This document shows, piece after piece, positions 51,060-62,640 of a DNA stretch of 64,000 nucleotides. Numbering within the stretch: the first letter of the stretch is position 1; each line of letters begins with the position of its first letter. The position numbers and the translations under genes were made by a program. This stretch comes from Bog-473 sp035552095 (GTDB lineage: Bacteria; Actinomycetota; Acidimicrobiia; Acidimicrobiales; RAAP-2): the NCBI GenBank assembly GCA_035552095.1, contig DASZMA010000203.1, forward strand, positions 62,001 to 126,000. The letters run 5' to 3'. The notes beneath the pieces are model-generated. The model was not told where the DNA came from and ran no database searches. It saw nothing but the letters and a program-made list of their open reading frames with translations.

Positions 51060-51902
51060 ATGAGTCGCGGTGCACCGAATCGCTACGAACTCGTCGCCTG
51101 CGGACTGAGCGGCCACGTCCTGGTGGGCACCGACACGGCCGTGATCAGGCCCGAGGATGCCACCTTGGTCCGGGAGCACACCGGCCTGCGCTGGCACCGC
51201 TGCCTGCGCTGCGACTCGTGGTTGCCCCTGGCCCCTCCCGACCAGCCGACCCGGGACTTCCTCCCGCCACGGGACGAGATTGAGGTTCCGTTGCGCGGCC
51301 GCGGCTTGCGGGACCGTTACGTCCTGCGCCTGATTGCGCTGGACCGGGCGGTGCATGTGGTGGTCCTGGCCGGGCTGGCGCTGGCCGTCTTCTTCTTCAT
51401 CGGCCACCGGACCACGTTGCGGCACGACTACCTCTCGGTCATGAACGGCCTGACCGGGTCCTCGGGCGGGCCCGATGCCCTGGGCGGGCTACTGGGCCAC
51501 TTCCGGCACCTCTTCGTCATCACCACCGGCCACCTCTACGAGATCGGTCTGGTGCTGGCGGCCTACGCCGTGCTGGAGGCGGTCGAGATGGTCGGCCTCT
51601 GGCGGGCCCAACGCTGGGCCGAATACCTGACGTTCCTGGCCACTACCGCGCTGGTGCCGCTCGAGCTCTACGAGCTGCTCTCACGGTTCAGCTGGCTCAA
51701 GCTGGCCACCCTCGTGGTCAACCTGGCCATCGTCGTCTACCTGTTGCTGGCCAAGCGCCTCTTCGGGTTGCGAGGCGGTCGGGCCGCCGAACTGGCCCGG
51801 CGCCACGCCGACAGCGGGTGGGCGGCCATCGACCGCCGCACGCCCGGCCCGGTGCCGGGACCCGCCCCGGCGCCGGAACCCGCCCCGGTCCCCACGGCGT
51901 AA
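51060..51902 (+). CDS. DUF2127 family membrane protein
   Basis: A 280-residue protein with four membrane helices after a soluble N-terminal part. The core matches DUF2127: YVLRLIALDRAVHVVVLAGLA, then HLYEIGLVLAAYAVLEAVEMVGLW and FLATTALVPLELYELL. The N-terminal HRCLRCDSW pair of cysteines could bind a metal. The Ala/Pro tail is low-complexity. ATG 51003 is an alternative start, but a -10-like TACGAT at 50999-51004 overlaps it, so the ATG at 51060 is preferred. Function unknown. Confidence 0.8.
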   Translation: MSRGAPNRYELVACGLSGHVLVGTDTAVIRPEDATLVREHTGLRWHRCLRCDSWLPLAPPDQPTRDFLPPRDEIEVPLRGRGLRDRYVLRLIALDRAVHVVVLAGLALAVFFFIGHRTTLRHDYLSVMNGLTGSSGGPDALGGLLGHFRHLFVITTGHLYEIGLVLAAYAVLEAVEMVGLWRAQRWAEYLTFLATTALVPLELYELLSRFSWLKLATLVVNLAIVVYLLLAKRLFGLRGGRAAELARRHADSGWAAIDRRTPGPVPGPAPAPEPAPVPTA

Positions 51903-51943
51903 TCGCCGCCGGCTCCCCTCCACTCGGACGGGCCGGGTGAGAG

Positions 51944-54655
<2,712 letters not shown>

Positions 54656-54661
54656 GGGTCC

Positions 54662-54667
54662 ATTCTG
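54662..54667 (-). promoter_or_regulatory. Putative -10 of acnA
   Basis: On the minus strand CAGAAT is followed by 6 bases and the ATG, predicting a leaderless acnA transcript. Confidence 0.42.
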
Positions 54668-54741
54668 CCGTGGACCCGGCCGCGCGTGCCCATCCGGGAA
54701 CCCGGCCCGAGGGGTGCCGTTTCTGAGCCGCCTCCAGCGGG

Positions 54742-54747
54742 CACAAT
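54742..54747 (+). promoter_or_regulatory. Putative -10 of the CHAP-protein gene
   Basis: CACAAT is followed by 7 bases and ATG 54755. With the acnA -10 it forms a compact divergent control region of about 100 bp. Confidence 0.4.
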
Positions 54748-54754
54748 CGTGTCA

Positions 54755-56032
54755 ATGCCATTCCCGCGGATCGGTGTCGCCGCGCCGACATCGCGTGCGC
54801 TGGCCCTGACGGCGGTTCTGGTGCTGTCGCTCCTGAGCGCGCTGTCGACCGTGGCGGTGCACCCCAGCGGGGCGGCCCGCCTCGACGCGCACGACTATCC
54901 CGGCGGCGGGATGATCGGGTTCGGCAACGTCAACCTGACCGCGCCCGCGGTGCCCGAACCGGTCAACGCTCCCATCTCCACCGGAGTGGCCACCCCTGAC
55001 GGAGGGGGTTATTGGCTGGCCAGCGCCGACGGCGGGGTCTTCTCCACCGGCGACGCCACCTTCGAAGGCTCCCTGGGTGACCTGCCCCTGAACGGGCCCA
55101 TCGTGGCGATGGTGGCCACCCCGGACGGCAAGGGCTACTGGCTGGGCGCGCTCGATGGTGGCGTGTTCTCCCTGGGTGACGCCCAGTTTTACGGCAGCAT
55201 GGGCGCCATACGGCTCAACCAACCCATCGTCGGCATGGCGGCCACCCCGGATGGCAAGGGCTACTGGCTGGTGGCGGCCGACGGCGGCATCTTCTCCTTC
55301 GGCGACGCCCGGTTCTTCGGGTCAGAGGGCAGCGCCAACCTGCCCGACCCGGTGGTGGGCATGTTCGCCTCCCCCGACGGGGGCGGCTACACCATGTCGA
55401 CGGCCAACGGGGTGGTCTTCGCCCTGGGGGATGCCAAGGCGTTCGGCGGGCTCAGCCTGAGCCCCGATGCCACGCCCATCTCGGCCATCATCGGCGACGG
55501 GTCCGGTGACGGGTACTGGTTGTTGGACCCCGATGCCTGGACGTACACCTTCACCACCCCGACGCCGGAAGGGAGCTTCCCCGGCTCGGCGGCCATCGTC
55601 TCGGCCGTGGCCTCCCAGGTGGCCCCCGATCCCGACACCGGCTACTACTGCAACCCCTATGGCCCCTGCGAGGAGTGGTGCGCCCTGTTCGCCACCTGGG
55701 CCTGGGCCCAGGGCGGGGTCCCGATCCCGCGCTACGGGTTCACCGGCGACATCTACACCTGGGCCGCCCAGCACGGGGCCGTCCTCCCGCCCTCGGCCAC
55801 CCCCGATCCCGGCGATGCCGTGCTCTACGGCACCGGTCCCCAGAACGCCAACACGTCGGTGCACGTGGGGATCGTGACCCAGGTCTGGCCCGACGGCGCC
55901 ATCATGACCGTGAGCGGCGACTCGGGGCCCGGGCGCGACGGCTGGCTGTCGGTCACCATCAACGGTCCCTACCTGCCCGCTGACTCACCCAGCCGCAACG
56001 GCACGCCCATTTACGCCTTCGCCCGGCCTTGA
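54755..56032 (+). CDS. Secreted repeat protein with C-terminal CHAP domain
   Basis: A 425-residue exported protein. A signal peptide (about 1-35, cleavage near SGAARLDA) precedes four to five repeats of about 46 residues with the core DGxGYWLxxxDGGxFxxGDAxFxGS (residues 68-270), likely a beta-propeller. The C-terminal CHAP/NlpC-like domain has catalytic C in EEWCALFATWAWAQGG and H in HVGIVTQVWPDG, and probably cleaves peptidoglycan. The repeats may bind cell wall glycans. The stop is 58 bases before the next gene. Confidence 0.87.
   Translation: MPFPRIGVAAPTSRALALTAVLVLSLLSALSTVAVHPSGAARLDAHDYPGGGMIGFGNVNLTAPAVPEPVNAPISTGVATPDGGGYWLASADGGVFSTGDATFEGSLGDLPLNGPIVAMVATPDGKGYWLGALDGGVFSLGDAQFYGSMGAIRLNQPIVGMAATPDGKGYWLVAADGGIFSFGDARFFGSEGSANLPDPVVGMFASPDGGGYTMSTANGVVFALGDAKAFGGLSLSPDATPISAIIGDGSGDGYWLLDPDAWTYTFTTPTPEGSFPGSAAIVSAVASQVAPDPDTGYYCNPYGPCEEWCALFATWAWAQGGVPIPRYGFTGDIYTWAAQHGAVLPPSATPDPGDAVLYGTGPQNANTSVHVGIVTQVWPDGAIMTVSGDSGPGRDGWLSVTINGPYLPADSPSRNGTPIYAFARP
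54958..55560 (+). repeat. Tandem protein repeat coding region in the CHAP protein
   Basis: About 4.5 units of roughly 138 bp encode the YWLxxxDGG repeat. Copies two and three are the most alike; the last is degenerate (GDGSGDGYWLLDPDAWTYTF). Confidence 0.75.
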
Positions 56033-56090
56033 AGCGGGCCGGGCACCTAGGCTGCGCCGCCGGCACACCGACACCACCAGGGAGGGAATT

Positions 56091-57194
56091 GTGACGCTGT
56101 CGTCATGGGACGACTACCCCGTGCACCAAGCGGCCGAGTTCATCGCGCATCCGGGCACGAGCGACCGGAACTTCTACGACCGCTACTACTTCAACATGCA
56201 CCCGAGCTCGGATGAGTGGTTCGCCATCTTCGGCTTCGGGCAGTATCCCAACCTCGGCGTGGTGGACGCCTTCATAGATGTGCGCCACCTCGGCGAGCAA
56301 CACATCGTGCGCGCCTCCAAGCCGTTGTCCGACCGGTCCGACCTCAGCGTCGGGCCGTTCCGCATTGAGGTGCTCGAACCGCTCCGCCGGCTGCGGGTCG
56401 TGGTGGAGCCGACCGAGCACAGCGTGGCCATGGACGTCACCTGGGAGGGCCACATCCCCGCCATGGCCGAACCGCGCCAGTACATGCGCAGCCAGGGGAA
56501 GGTCGTCTTCGACACCCAGCGGCTGGCCCAGACCGGCTGCTGGTCCGGCACCCTGTCGGTCGCCGGCACGGAGTACCAGGTGACCCCGGACCGCTGCTGG
56601 GGCACCCGCGACCGGTCCTGGGGCGTCCGTCCGGTGGGGGAGCCCGAGACTGACGGCATCCGCCAGGGTGAGCTGGTGCTCGGTGGCATGTGGAACTACT
56701 TCCCCATGCAGTTCGACGACCACGCCATCATGTACATCTGCCACGAGCGCGACGACGGTGATCGCCCGCTCGTCCAGGGAGAGCGGGTCTGGGCCGACCC
56801 GGAACGGGCGGTGGAGGACCTGGGGCGTTCCGAGCACCAGCACCACCTGGTCCCCGGGACCCGGGTCATCGACCGGTCCGTCATCTCGTTCCCGGCCGCC
56901 GGCCTGGAGATCACCTGCACCCCGATCCTGACCAACTACGTGTCGGTGGGCACCGGCTACGGGATCGACAGCGACTGGCGCCACGGGATGTACCACGGCC
57001 CCGATCCGGTGGTCCAGGGTCTGGTGCTCGGGGTGGAGGAGACCAAGGGGCTGGCCCAGTACGGGATCGTCGACCACGTGGCCCGGTTCACCTACGGCGA
57101 CGCGGTCGGGTATGGGCTGCTGGAGCACGGATTCTTCGGTCCCTACCACCGCTACGGGCTGACCGACGGCGGCGTCGGGGCGCCAGCCGACTGA
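56091..57194 (+). CDS. Unassigned conserved protein (hydroxyneurosporene synthase/DUF7065-like beta fold)
   Basis: A 367-residue soluble protein with no signal peptide. The pattern of long beta strands and motifs such as RCWGTRDRSWGVRPVGEP and MWNYFPMQFDDHAIMYI resembles CrtC/AttH-like lipocalin-type proteins found beside steroid or lipid catabolism genes in actinobacteria. I cannot assign a reaction. GGGAGGG (56078-56084) lies 6 nt before the GTG start. It stands alone between the CHAP gene and argS. Confidence 0.68.
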   Translation: MTLSSWDDYPVHQAAEFIAHPGTSDRNFYDRYYFNMHPSSDEWFAIFGFGQYPNLGVVDAFIDVRHLGEQHIVRASKPLSDRSDLSVGPFRIEVLEPLRRLRVVVEPTEHSVAMDVTWEGHIPAMAEPRQYMRSQGKVVFDTQRLAQTGCWSGTLSVAGTEYQVTPDRCWGTRDRSWGVRPVGEPETDGIRQGELVLGGMWNYFPMQFDDHAIMYICHERDDGDRPLVQGERVWADPERAVEDLGRSEHQHHLVPGTRVIDRSVISFPAAGLEITCTPILTNYVSVGTGYGIDSDWRHGMYHGPDPVVQGLVLGVEETKGLAQYGIVDHVARFTYGDAVGYGLLEHGFFGPYHRYGLTDGGVGAPAD

Positions 57195-57236
57195 AAAGGA
57201 CGCCTCCCGCTGACCGGGCGACCCCGGCCGGGATGC

Positions 57237-57242
57237 GACAAT
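57237..57242 (+). promoter_or_regulatory. Putative -10 of argS
   Basis: GACAAT ends 5 bases before ATG 57248, which favours that start over ATG 57233 upstream and suggests a leaderless transcript. Confidence 0.38.
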
Positions 57243-57247
57243 GGGAA

Positions 57248-58969
57248 ATGCCCGACGCAACCAGCGTCCTCCTCCAGCGACTCCAGGCCGCCTTCGACAC
57301 CGTGGTGCCCGGGGCGGACCCGGTCCTGCGCCCCTCAGACCGGGCCGACTTCCAGGCCAACGGGGCCCTGGCCCTGGCCAAGGCGGTCGGCCGCTCGCCC
57401 CAGCAGGTGGCCGCCGACGTGGTGGCGGTGGCCGACCTGGCCGACCTGTGCGCCTCGGTGGAGATCAGTGGCCCCGGCTTCATCAACCTCACCCTGGCCG
57501 ACGACTTCGTGGCCGACCAGGTGGCGGCAGTCGGGGCCGATCCCCGCCTCGGGGTGGCGCTGAGTCCTGATCCCCAGAGGCTGGTGCTGGACTACTCGGG
57601 GCCGAACATGGCCAAGGAGATGCACATCGGCCACCTGCGCAGCACGGTGATCGGGGATGCGCTGGCCCGGGTGCTGACGTTCCAGGGCCACCAGGTGCTG
57701 CGCGAGAACCACATCGGCGACTGGGGCACCCCCTTCGGCATGCTCATTGAGTACCTGGTCGACATCGGCGGGTCGGCCGACGCGGCGTCGTTCAGCGTGC
57801 GCGACCTCAACGAGTTCTACGGCCAGGCCCGGAAGCTCTTCGACGGCGACCCCGACTTCGCCGAGCGCTGCCGGCAGCGGGTGGTGCTGCTGCAGGGCGG
57901 CGACGAGGAGACCCTCGCGCTCTGGGAGATCTTCGTGGGCGAGAGCCTGCGCCACATTGACGAGGTCTACGAGATGCTGGGGGTGCTGCTGACCGACGAC
58001 GACGTGGCCGGCGAGAGCTCCTACAACGACCTCCTCCCGGTCGTGGTGGGCGAGCTGGCCGCCCAGGACCTGCTGGTCGAGCACGAGGGTGCGCTCTGCG
58101 TGTTCCCCGCCGGCTTCGAGAACCGCAACGGCGACCCGCTCCCCCTCATTGTGCGCAAGTCCGACCAGGGCTACGGCTACCCGGCCACCGACCTGGCCTG
58201 CATACGGGACCGCACCGGCCGCCGCGGGGCCACCCGGCTCGTCTACGTGGTGGGGGCCGAGCAGGCCCTCCACTTCCGGCTGGTCTTCGCCGTCGCCACC
58301 CTGGCCGGGTACCTGCCCGAGGTGTCGGCGGCCGTCCATGTGGGCTTCGGCATGATCCTCGGCCCCGACGGGAAGAAGCTGGCCAGCCGGTCCGGGGAGT
58401 CCGAGCGGCTCATCGATCTGCTGACCGAGGGGGTCGAGCGGGCCAAGGCGGCCATGGGTGAGCGCCCGAGCGATCTCAGCCCCGAGGAGCAGGCCCACCT
58501 GGCCCGGGTGGTGGGCATCGGCGCCGTGAAATACGCCGACCTGTCCACCGAGCGCATGCGCGACTACATCTTCGACTGGGACCGCATGCTCGCCTTCGAG
58601 GGCAACACCGGCCCCTATCTCCAGTACGCCCACGCCCGGGTCCGCTCCATCTTCCGCCGGGCCGACGTGCCGCCGCCGGCACCGGGCACCCGGCCCATGG
58701 TGGGGGAGGCGCCCGAGCGCGCCCTGGCCATGCAGTTGCTGGGCTTCGGCGACGCGGTGGCCGCCACGGCCGAGGCCTACAGCGCGGCCAAGCTCTGCGC
58801 CTACCTCTTCGACCTGGCCTCGGTGTTCACGACCTTCTATGAGGCCTGCCGGGTGCTGGTCGAGGACGAGGCCGTGCGCACCTCCCGCCTGGCCCTCTGC
58901 GACCTGACCGCCCGCGTCCTGGACCAGGGGCTGGCGCTCCTGGGCATGGAGGCCCCCGACCGGATGTGA
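57248..58969 (+). CDS. argS: Arginyl-tRNA synthetase
   Basis: Class I synthetase charging tRNA-Arg, 573 residues. The N-terminal Add1 domain covers about 1-105. The HIGH motif is KEMHIGHLRST and the KMSKS loop is degenerate (PDGKKLASRSGES), as usual for ArgRS. The DALR anticodon-binding domain at the C-terminus contains YLFDLASVFTTFYEAC and ends LALLGMEAPDRM. ATG 57248 is chosen on its position relative to a -10-like GACAAT. Confidence 0.97.
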   Translation: MPDATSVLLQRLQAAFDTVVPGADPVLRPSDRADFQANGALALAKAVGRSPQQVAADVVAVADLADLCASVEISGPGFINLTLADDFVADQVAAVGADPRLGVALSPDPQRLVLDYSGPNMAKEMHIGHLRSTVIGDALARVLTFQGHQVLRENHIGDWGTPFGMLIEYLVDIGGSADAASFSVRDLNEFYGQARKLFDGDPDFAERCRQRVVLLQGGDEETLALWEIFVGESLRHIDEVYEMLGVLLTDDDVAGESSYNDLLPVVVGELAAQDLLVEHEGALCVFPAGFENRNGDPLPLIVRKSDQGYGYPATDLACIRDRTGRRGATRLVYVVGAEQALHFRLVFAVATLAGYLPEVSAAVHVGFGMILGPDGKKLASRSGESERLIDLLTEGVERAKAAMGERPSDLSPEEQAHLARVVGIGAVKYADLSTERMRDYIFDWDRMLAFEGNTGPYLQYAHARVRSIFRRADVPPPAPGTRPMVGEAPERALAMQLLGFGDAVAATAEAYSAAKLCAYLFDLASVFTTFYEACRVLVEDEAVRTSRLALCDLTARVLDQGLALLGMEAPDRM

Positions 58970-59088
58970 GCGGTGCGCCCGGGCGCGCCGCGGATTGGGA
59001 CGCAGCCGGGGCTCGCCCTATCCTCTCCCGGGCACACCGCGCGCCCCGGGCCCCCAGGTCGGGCCCTTACCAAGGAGTCGAATAACCG

Positions 59089-59865
59089 ATGGAACTCAAT
59101 GGCACCTCAGCAATCGTCACCGGCGGGGCGTCGGGCCTGGGAGCAGCCACCTCGCGCCTGCTGGCCGAACGCGGCGTCCGGGTCGTGGTGGCCGACCTCA
59201 ACGAGGACAAGGGAACGGAACTGGCCAAGGAGATCGGCGGCATCTTCGTCCAGACCGACGTGGCCAACCCCGAGAACGTGATCGCCGCCGTCGAGGCGGC
59301 CTCCGAGATGGCCCCCTTGAAGTCGTTGGTCAACTCGGCCGGGATCGGCTGGGCCACCCGCACCATCGGTCGGGACGGCGACTACGCCTCGGCCCACGAC
59401 CTCGACCTCTACCGCAAGGTCATTGAGATCAACCTGATCGGCACCTTCAACTGCATCCGGCTGGCCGCCACCAAAATGAGCCTGAACGACCCCGACCAGG
59501 ACGGCGCCCGCGGGGCCATCGTCAACACGGCGTCCGTGGCGGCTGAGGACGGCCAGATCGGCCAGGCCGCCTACTCGTCGTCCAAGGGCGGCGTGGTCGG
59601 GATGACCCTGCCGGTGGCCCGTGACCTCGCCGTGGTGGGGATCCGGGTCAACACCATCCTCCCCGGACTGATTGACACCCCCATCTACGGCAGTGGCGAG
59701 GGGTCCGAGGCCTTCAAGGCCAAGCTGGCCCAGGACGTGCTCTTCCCCCACCGCCTGGGCCACGCCACCGAGTTCGCCACCCTGGCCGTCGAGCTGCTCA
59801 GCAACTCCTACATGAACGCCGAGTCGATCCGACTCGACGCCGGCATCCGGATGCAGCCCAAGTAG
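59089..59865 (+). CDS. SDR family dehydrogenase (17-beta-HSD10-like)
   Basis: A 258-residue short-chain dehydrogenase. The NAD site is VTGGASGLGAATSRLL with an acidic residue after strand 2 (VVADLNED), so NAD(H) rather than NADP is likely. Catalytic residues lie in VNTASVAAEDGQIGQAAYSSSKGG (Ser, Tyr, Lys). The closest type is 3-hydroxyacyl-CoA dehydrogenase type 2. An AAGGAG ribosome site precedes the ATG. The lipase-like gene downstream may share its mRNA. Confidence 0.91.
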   Translation: MELNGTSAIVTGGASGLGAATSRLLAERGVRVVVADLNEDKGTELAKEIGGIFVQTDVANPENVIAAVEAASEMAPLKSLVNSAGIGWATRTIGRDGDYASAHDLDLYRKVIEINLIGTFNCIRLAATKMSLNDPDQDGARGAIVNTASVAAEDGQIGQAAYSSSKGGVVGMTLPVARDLAVVGIRVNTILPGLIDTPIYGSGEGSEAFKAKLAQDVLFPHRLGHATEFATLAVELLSNSYMNAESIRLDAGIRMQPK

Positions 59866-59899
59866 TTCCACCGGACCGTTAGAGGGGGGATACGACGTC

Positions 59900-60838
59900 A
59901 TGATCGACCCGGAGCTCCAACCGATCATTGAGTTCCTGCCGGCCATCGACCTGACCGACCCGGTGGCGGCGCGCGCCGGCTTCGAGGCCATGTTGGCCGC
60001 CCTGAACATGGAGATCCCCGGCGGCGAGGACCTCGACATTGAGGACCGGATGCTCCCCGGCTGGGAGGGTGGGCCCGACATCAGCGTGCGCCTCTATCGG
60101 CCGCGCCGGGCGGCCTCACCCATGCCCGCCATCGTGCACCTCCACGGTGGAGGATTCGTGGTCGGCAACCTCGACTCCGAGCACGTCGGGGCCGGCATGA
60201 CGGCGCTGGCCACGGGTGCCCTGGTGGTCTCGGTCGACTACCGCCTCGCTCCCGAGCATCCCTATCCCGGCGGGCTCCACGATTGCTACGGCGCGCTGGT
60301 CCACCTGGCGCAGAGCGCCGAGGCGTTGGGCGTCGACCGCTCCCGCATCGCCCTGCACGGGGCCAGTGCCGGCGGCGGGCTCGCCGCCGCCACCGCGCTC
60401 CTGGCCCGTGACCGGGGTGGCCCCGACATCTGCTTCCAGATGCTGCACATCCCCGAGCTCGACGACCGACTCGAGACACCTTCCATGCAGCGGTTCATCG
60501 ACTCGCCGCTGTGGAACCAGCCCCTGGCGGTGAAGTCCTGGCAGTACTACCTGGGTCCGCTCTCGGGAAGCGACGATGTCCCGATGTACGCCGCCCCGGC
60601 CCGCGCCACCGACCTGTCGGGCTTGCCGCCCGCCTATATCTCGACCGCGGAGAACGACCCGTTGCGCGACGAGGGGATCCACTACGCCCTCGGCCTCCTC
60701 CAAGCCGGGGTGTCGGTCGAGCTGCACCAGTTCCCCGGCACCTTCCACGGCTCGGCCCTGGTGGCCACGGCCGAGGTCTCCAAGCGGGCTCAGCGTGAGG
60801 CCATGGAGGCCTTGCGCCGCGCCCTCGGGAGCGCCTGA
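59900..60838 (+). CDS. Alpha/beta hydrolase of the hormone-sensitive lipase (HSL) group
   Basis: A 312-residue esterase. The oxyanion motif is HLHGGGFVVG, the nucleophile elbow is GASAGGG, the acid is in STAENDPLRDEG and the catalytic histidine in FPGTFHGSAL. HSL-group enzymes hydrolyse short to medium acyl esters. It lies 34 bases after the SDR stop with a GAGGGGG ribosome site; a joint role in ester or lipid degradation is plausible. Confidence 0.92.
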   Translation: MIDPELQPIIEFLPAIDLTDPVAARAGFEAMLAALNMEIPGGEDLDIEDRMLPGWEGGPDISVRLYRPRRAASPMPAIVHLHGGGFVVGNLDSEHVGAGMTALATGALVVSVDYRLAPEHPYPGGLHDCYGALVHLAQSAEALGVDRSRIALHGASAGGGLAAATALLARDRGGPDICFQMLHIPELDDRLETPSMQRFIDSPLWNQPLAVKSWQYYLGPLSGSDDVPMYAAPARATDLSGLPPAYISTAENDPLRDEGIHYALGLLQAGVSVELHQFPGTFHGSALVATAEVSKRAQREAMEALRRALGSA

Positions 60839-60847
60839 CCGGGGGAG

Positions 60848-61837
60848 CTACGCCGCCTTGGGGGCTTCGGCGGCTGCCGACGGGTTTTCGTCCGCGCTGG
60901 AGAGCGCCCGCCACAGGGCGCGGTAGTTCGGGTAGGTGATCGCATCGGTGACGTAGCCCGCCCGCTCCAGCTCGGCGTGGAACGCCGGCAGGTTCCGCCA
61001 CGGCACGCCCATGTCCACGTGGTGGGCCAGGTGCCAGCCCGTGTTGTAGGGCACGAACCAGAAGCGGGCCGGCCACGACTGGCGCACGTTGTGCGACGTG
61101 GCCCGGCGGTCCTCGTTCCGTTCCATGCCCCCGTGCTCGGCAATGGAGCGCAGGCGGTTGATGACCCGCCACTGGGTCATCCACGGGAGCCACCACAACA
61201 CCGGGTAGATCCACCAGCGACCGGTGGCCAGCCAGGAGACCGCCCACAGCACGGCCTGGGTGGCGAAGATGGAGAGGCCGATGGGCCGGAAGGGCTTGTG
61301 CCGGGTGTTCTTGACCAGCGGCGAGAAGTTCTTCCAACCCGAGATTCCGATGGCATCGCGGAACAGGCGGCGCCGCAGCGCAGCCCGGGAGCAGGGGTAG
61401 GGGCCGTAGAAGGCCAGGTCGGGCTCGTTGGGCCCGAACTCGTCCTTGTGGTGGGCGAAGTGGACCCGGCGGTACAGCTGCACCGGCGTGAAGACGGGAT
61501 AGGCAATGAGCCACATGCCGACCCAGTCGTTGGCGCGCTTGTTGGTGAAGAGCAGCTTGTGGGCCGACTCGTGCATGAGAATGGCGAAGCGGGCGTACAT
61601 CGGCCCCATCAGGATGAAGGCGATCAGGTAGCTCCACCAGCTGTTCAGCCACACGGCGCCGCCGACGATGAGGACCACCCAGCCCCAGATCGCCAGCACG
61701 CTGACCGCGTTGCGCCCGTTGCTGATGTGGCGCAGGGCGGGGCGAATTTCGGGGATGGCCATGCCGTTGGCCAGCAGCCGCTCGGTCGGGAGCACATCGG
61801 GTCGGGCCGTGCCGTCGGGCACCATGGTGGTGGCCAT
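60848..61837 (-). CDS. Membrane fatty acid desaturase
   Basis: A 329-residue di-iron desaturase/hydroxylase. Histidine boxes are HESAHK, HFAHH and HLAHH, with a further EHGG. Four to six membrane helices surround them. It inserts a double bond in, or hydroxylates, an acyl chain or related lipid. The ATG at 61837 has a -10-like TAATAT ending 6 nt upstream, inside the palindrome shared with the divergent PaaX-like gene, so that regulator is the likely controller. Confidence 0.92.
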   Translation of the reverse strand: MATTMVPDGTARPDVLPTERLLANGMAIPEIRPALRHISNGRNAVSVLAIWGWVVLIVGGAVWLNSWWSYLIAFILMGPMYARFAILMHESAHKLLFTNKRANDWVGMWLIAYPVFTPVQLYRRVHFAHHKDEFGPNEPDLAFYGPYPCSRAALRRRLFRDAIGISGWKNFSPLVKNTRHKPFRPIGLSIFATQAVLWAVSWLATGRWWIYPVLWWLPWMTQWRVINRLRSIAEHGGMERNEDRRATSHNVRQSWPARFWFVPYNTGWHLAHHVDMGVPWRNLPAFHAELERAGYVTDAITYPNYRALWRALSSADENPSAAAEAPKAA

Positions 61838-61841
61838 GGCA

Positions 61842-61857
61842 CAATATTACGATATTG
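61842..61857. promoter_or_regulatory. Operator between the desaturase and PaaX-like genes
   Basis: CAATAT-TACG-ATATTG has perfect 6-bp arms. The desaturase -10 (TAATAT on the minus strand, complement of 61844-61849) lies within it, 6 nt before its ATG. A repressor bound here would block both divergent transcripts. Confidence 0.68.
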
Positions 61858-61863
61858 AACCAA

Positions 61864-62613
61864 GTGATGCAAGAGCGTAATTCCCCCTTCACCGCCCGCT
61901 CGGTGCTGGCCAGCGCCCTGCTGGGCATGAACCCGCCCGAGCTCCCGGTGGCCCAGCTGGTCCGCCTGACCGGGTTGTTCGGGATCAGCGAGAACCGGGC
62001 CCGGGTGGCGCTTAGCCGCATGGTGGCGGCGGGGGAGGCAACGACCAACGGGTCGGGGCACTACCGCCTGGCCGGCCACCTGGCCCGACGCCAGGCCCGG
62101 CAGTCGGCCAGCCGGGCCGGGGCCGTGGCGGCGTACTCGGGGCAGTGGTGGCTGGCCGTGGTGACCACTTCGGGCAGCTCGGCTGAGGTGCGCACGGCCC
62201 GGCGCCAGGCGCTGGCCTTCACCCGCCTGGCCGAACTGCGCGAAGGGGTCTGGCTGCGCCCGGACAACCTGGAGGTGCGGCTGCCCCCCGAGCAGCAGGC
62301 CCACCTTGAGCTGATGCCGGCCCGCCCGGCCGATCCGCTCCGCCTGACCCACCGGTTGTGGGACCTGGCGGCGTGGTCGAACCGGGCCGACGACCTCCTG
62401 GCCCAGATGGCGGCGTTGAGCCCCGACGGCCCCGGCGCCCTGGCGCCCGGCTTCGAGCTCTCGGCCGCCGTGCTGCGCCATCTCCAGGCCGATCCGCTGC
62501 TGCCCGAGGTGCTGCTGCCCGCCCGCTGGCCGGGCGGGAACCTGCGGGCGTGCTACGACGAATGGGATGCCCAGTACCGCCGGACGCTGCGGCAGTGGAG
62601 CCAGGCCGGCTAG
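61864..62613 (+). CDS. PaaX-like transcription regulator
   Basis: A 249-residue PaaX-family regulator. The N-terminal winged helix (SVLASALLGMNPPELPVAQLVRLTGLFGISENRARVALSRMV) matches PaaX; the C-terminal domain holds ligand-binding and dimer elements. PaaX itself represses phenylacetate catabolism by binding phenylacetyl-CoA, but here divergence from a desaturase suggests an acyl-CoA ligand. GTG 61864 or ATG 61867 may be the start; both lie just after the palindrome. Confidence 0.85.
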   Translation: MMQERNSPFTARSVLASALLGMNPPELPVAQLVRLTGLFGISENRARVALSRMVAAGEATTNGSGHYRLAGHLARRQARQSASRAGAVAAYSGQWWLAVVTTSGSSAEVRTARRQALAFTRLAELREGVWLRPDNLEVRLPPEQQAHLELMPARPADPLRLTHRLWDLAAWSNRADDLLAQMAALSPDGPGALAPGFELSAAVLRHLQADPLLPEVLLPARWPGGNLRACYDEWDAQYRRTLRQWSQAG

Positions 62614-62640
62614 CGGCGGCCGAGAGGGACTCGGGAGCCC

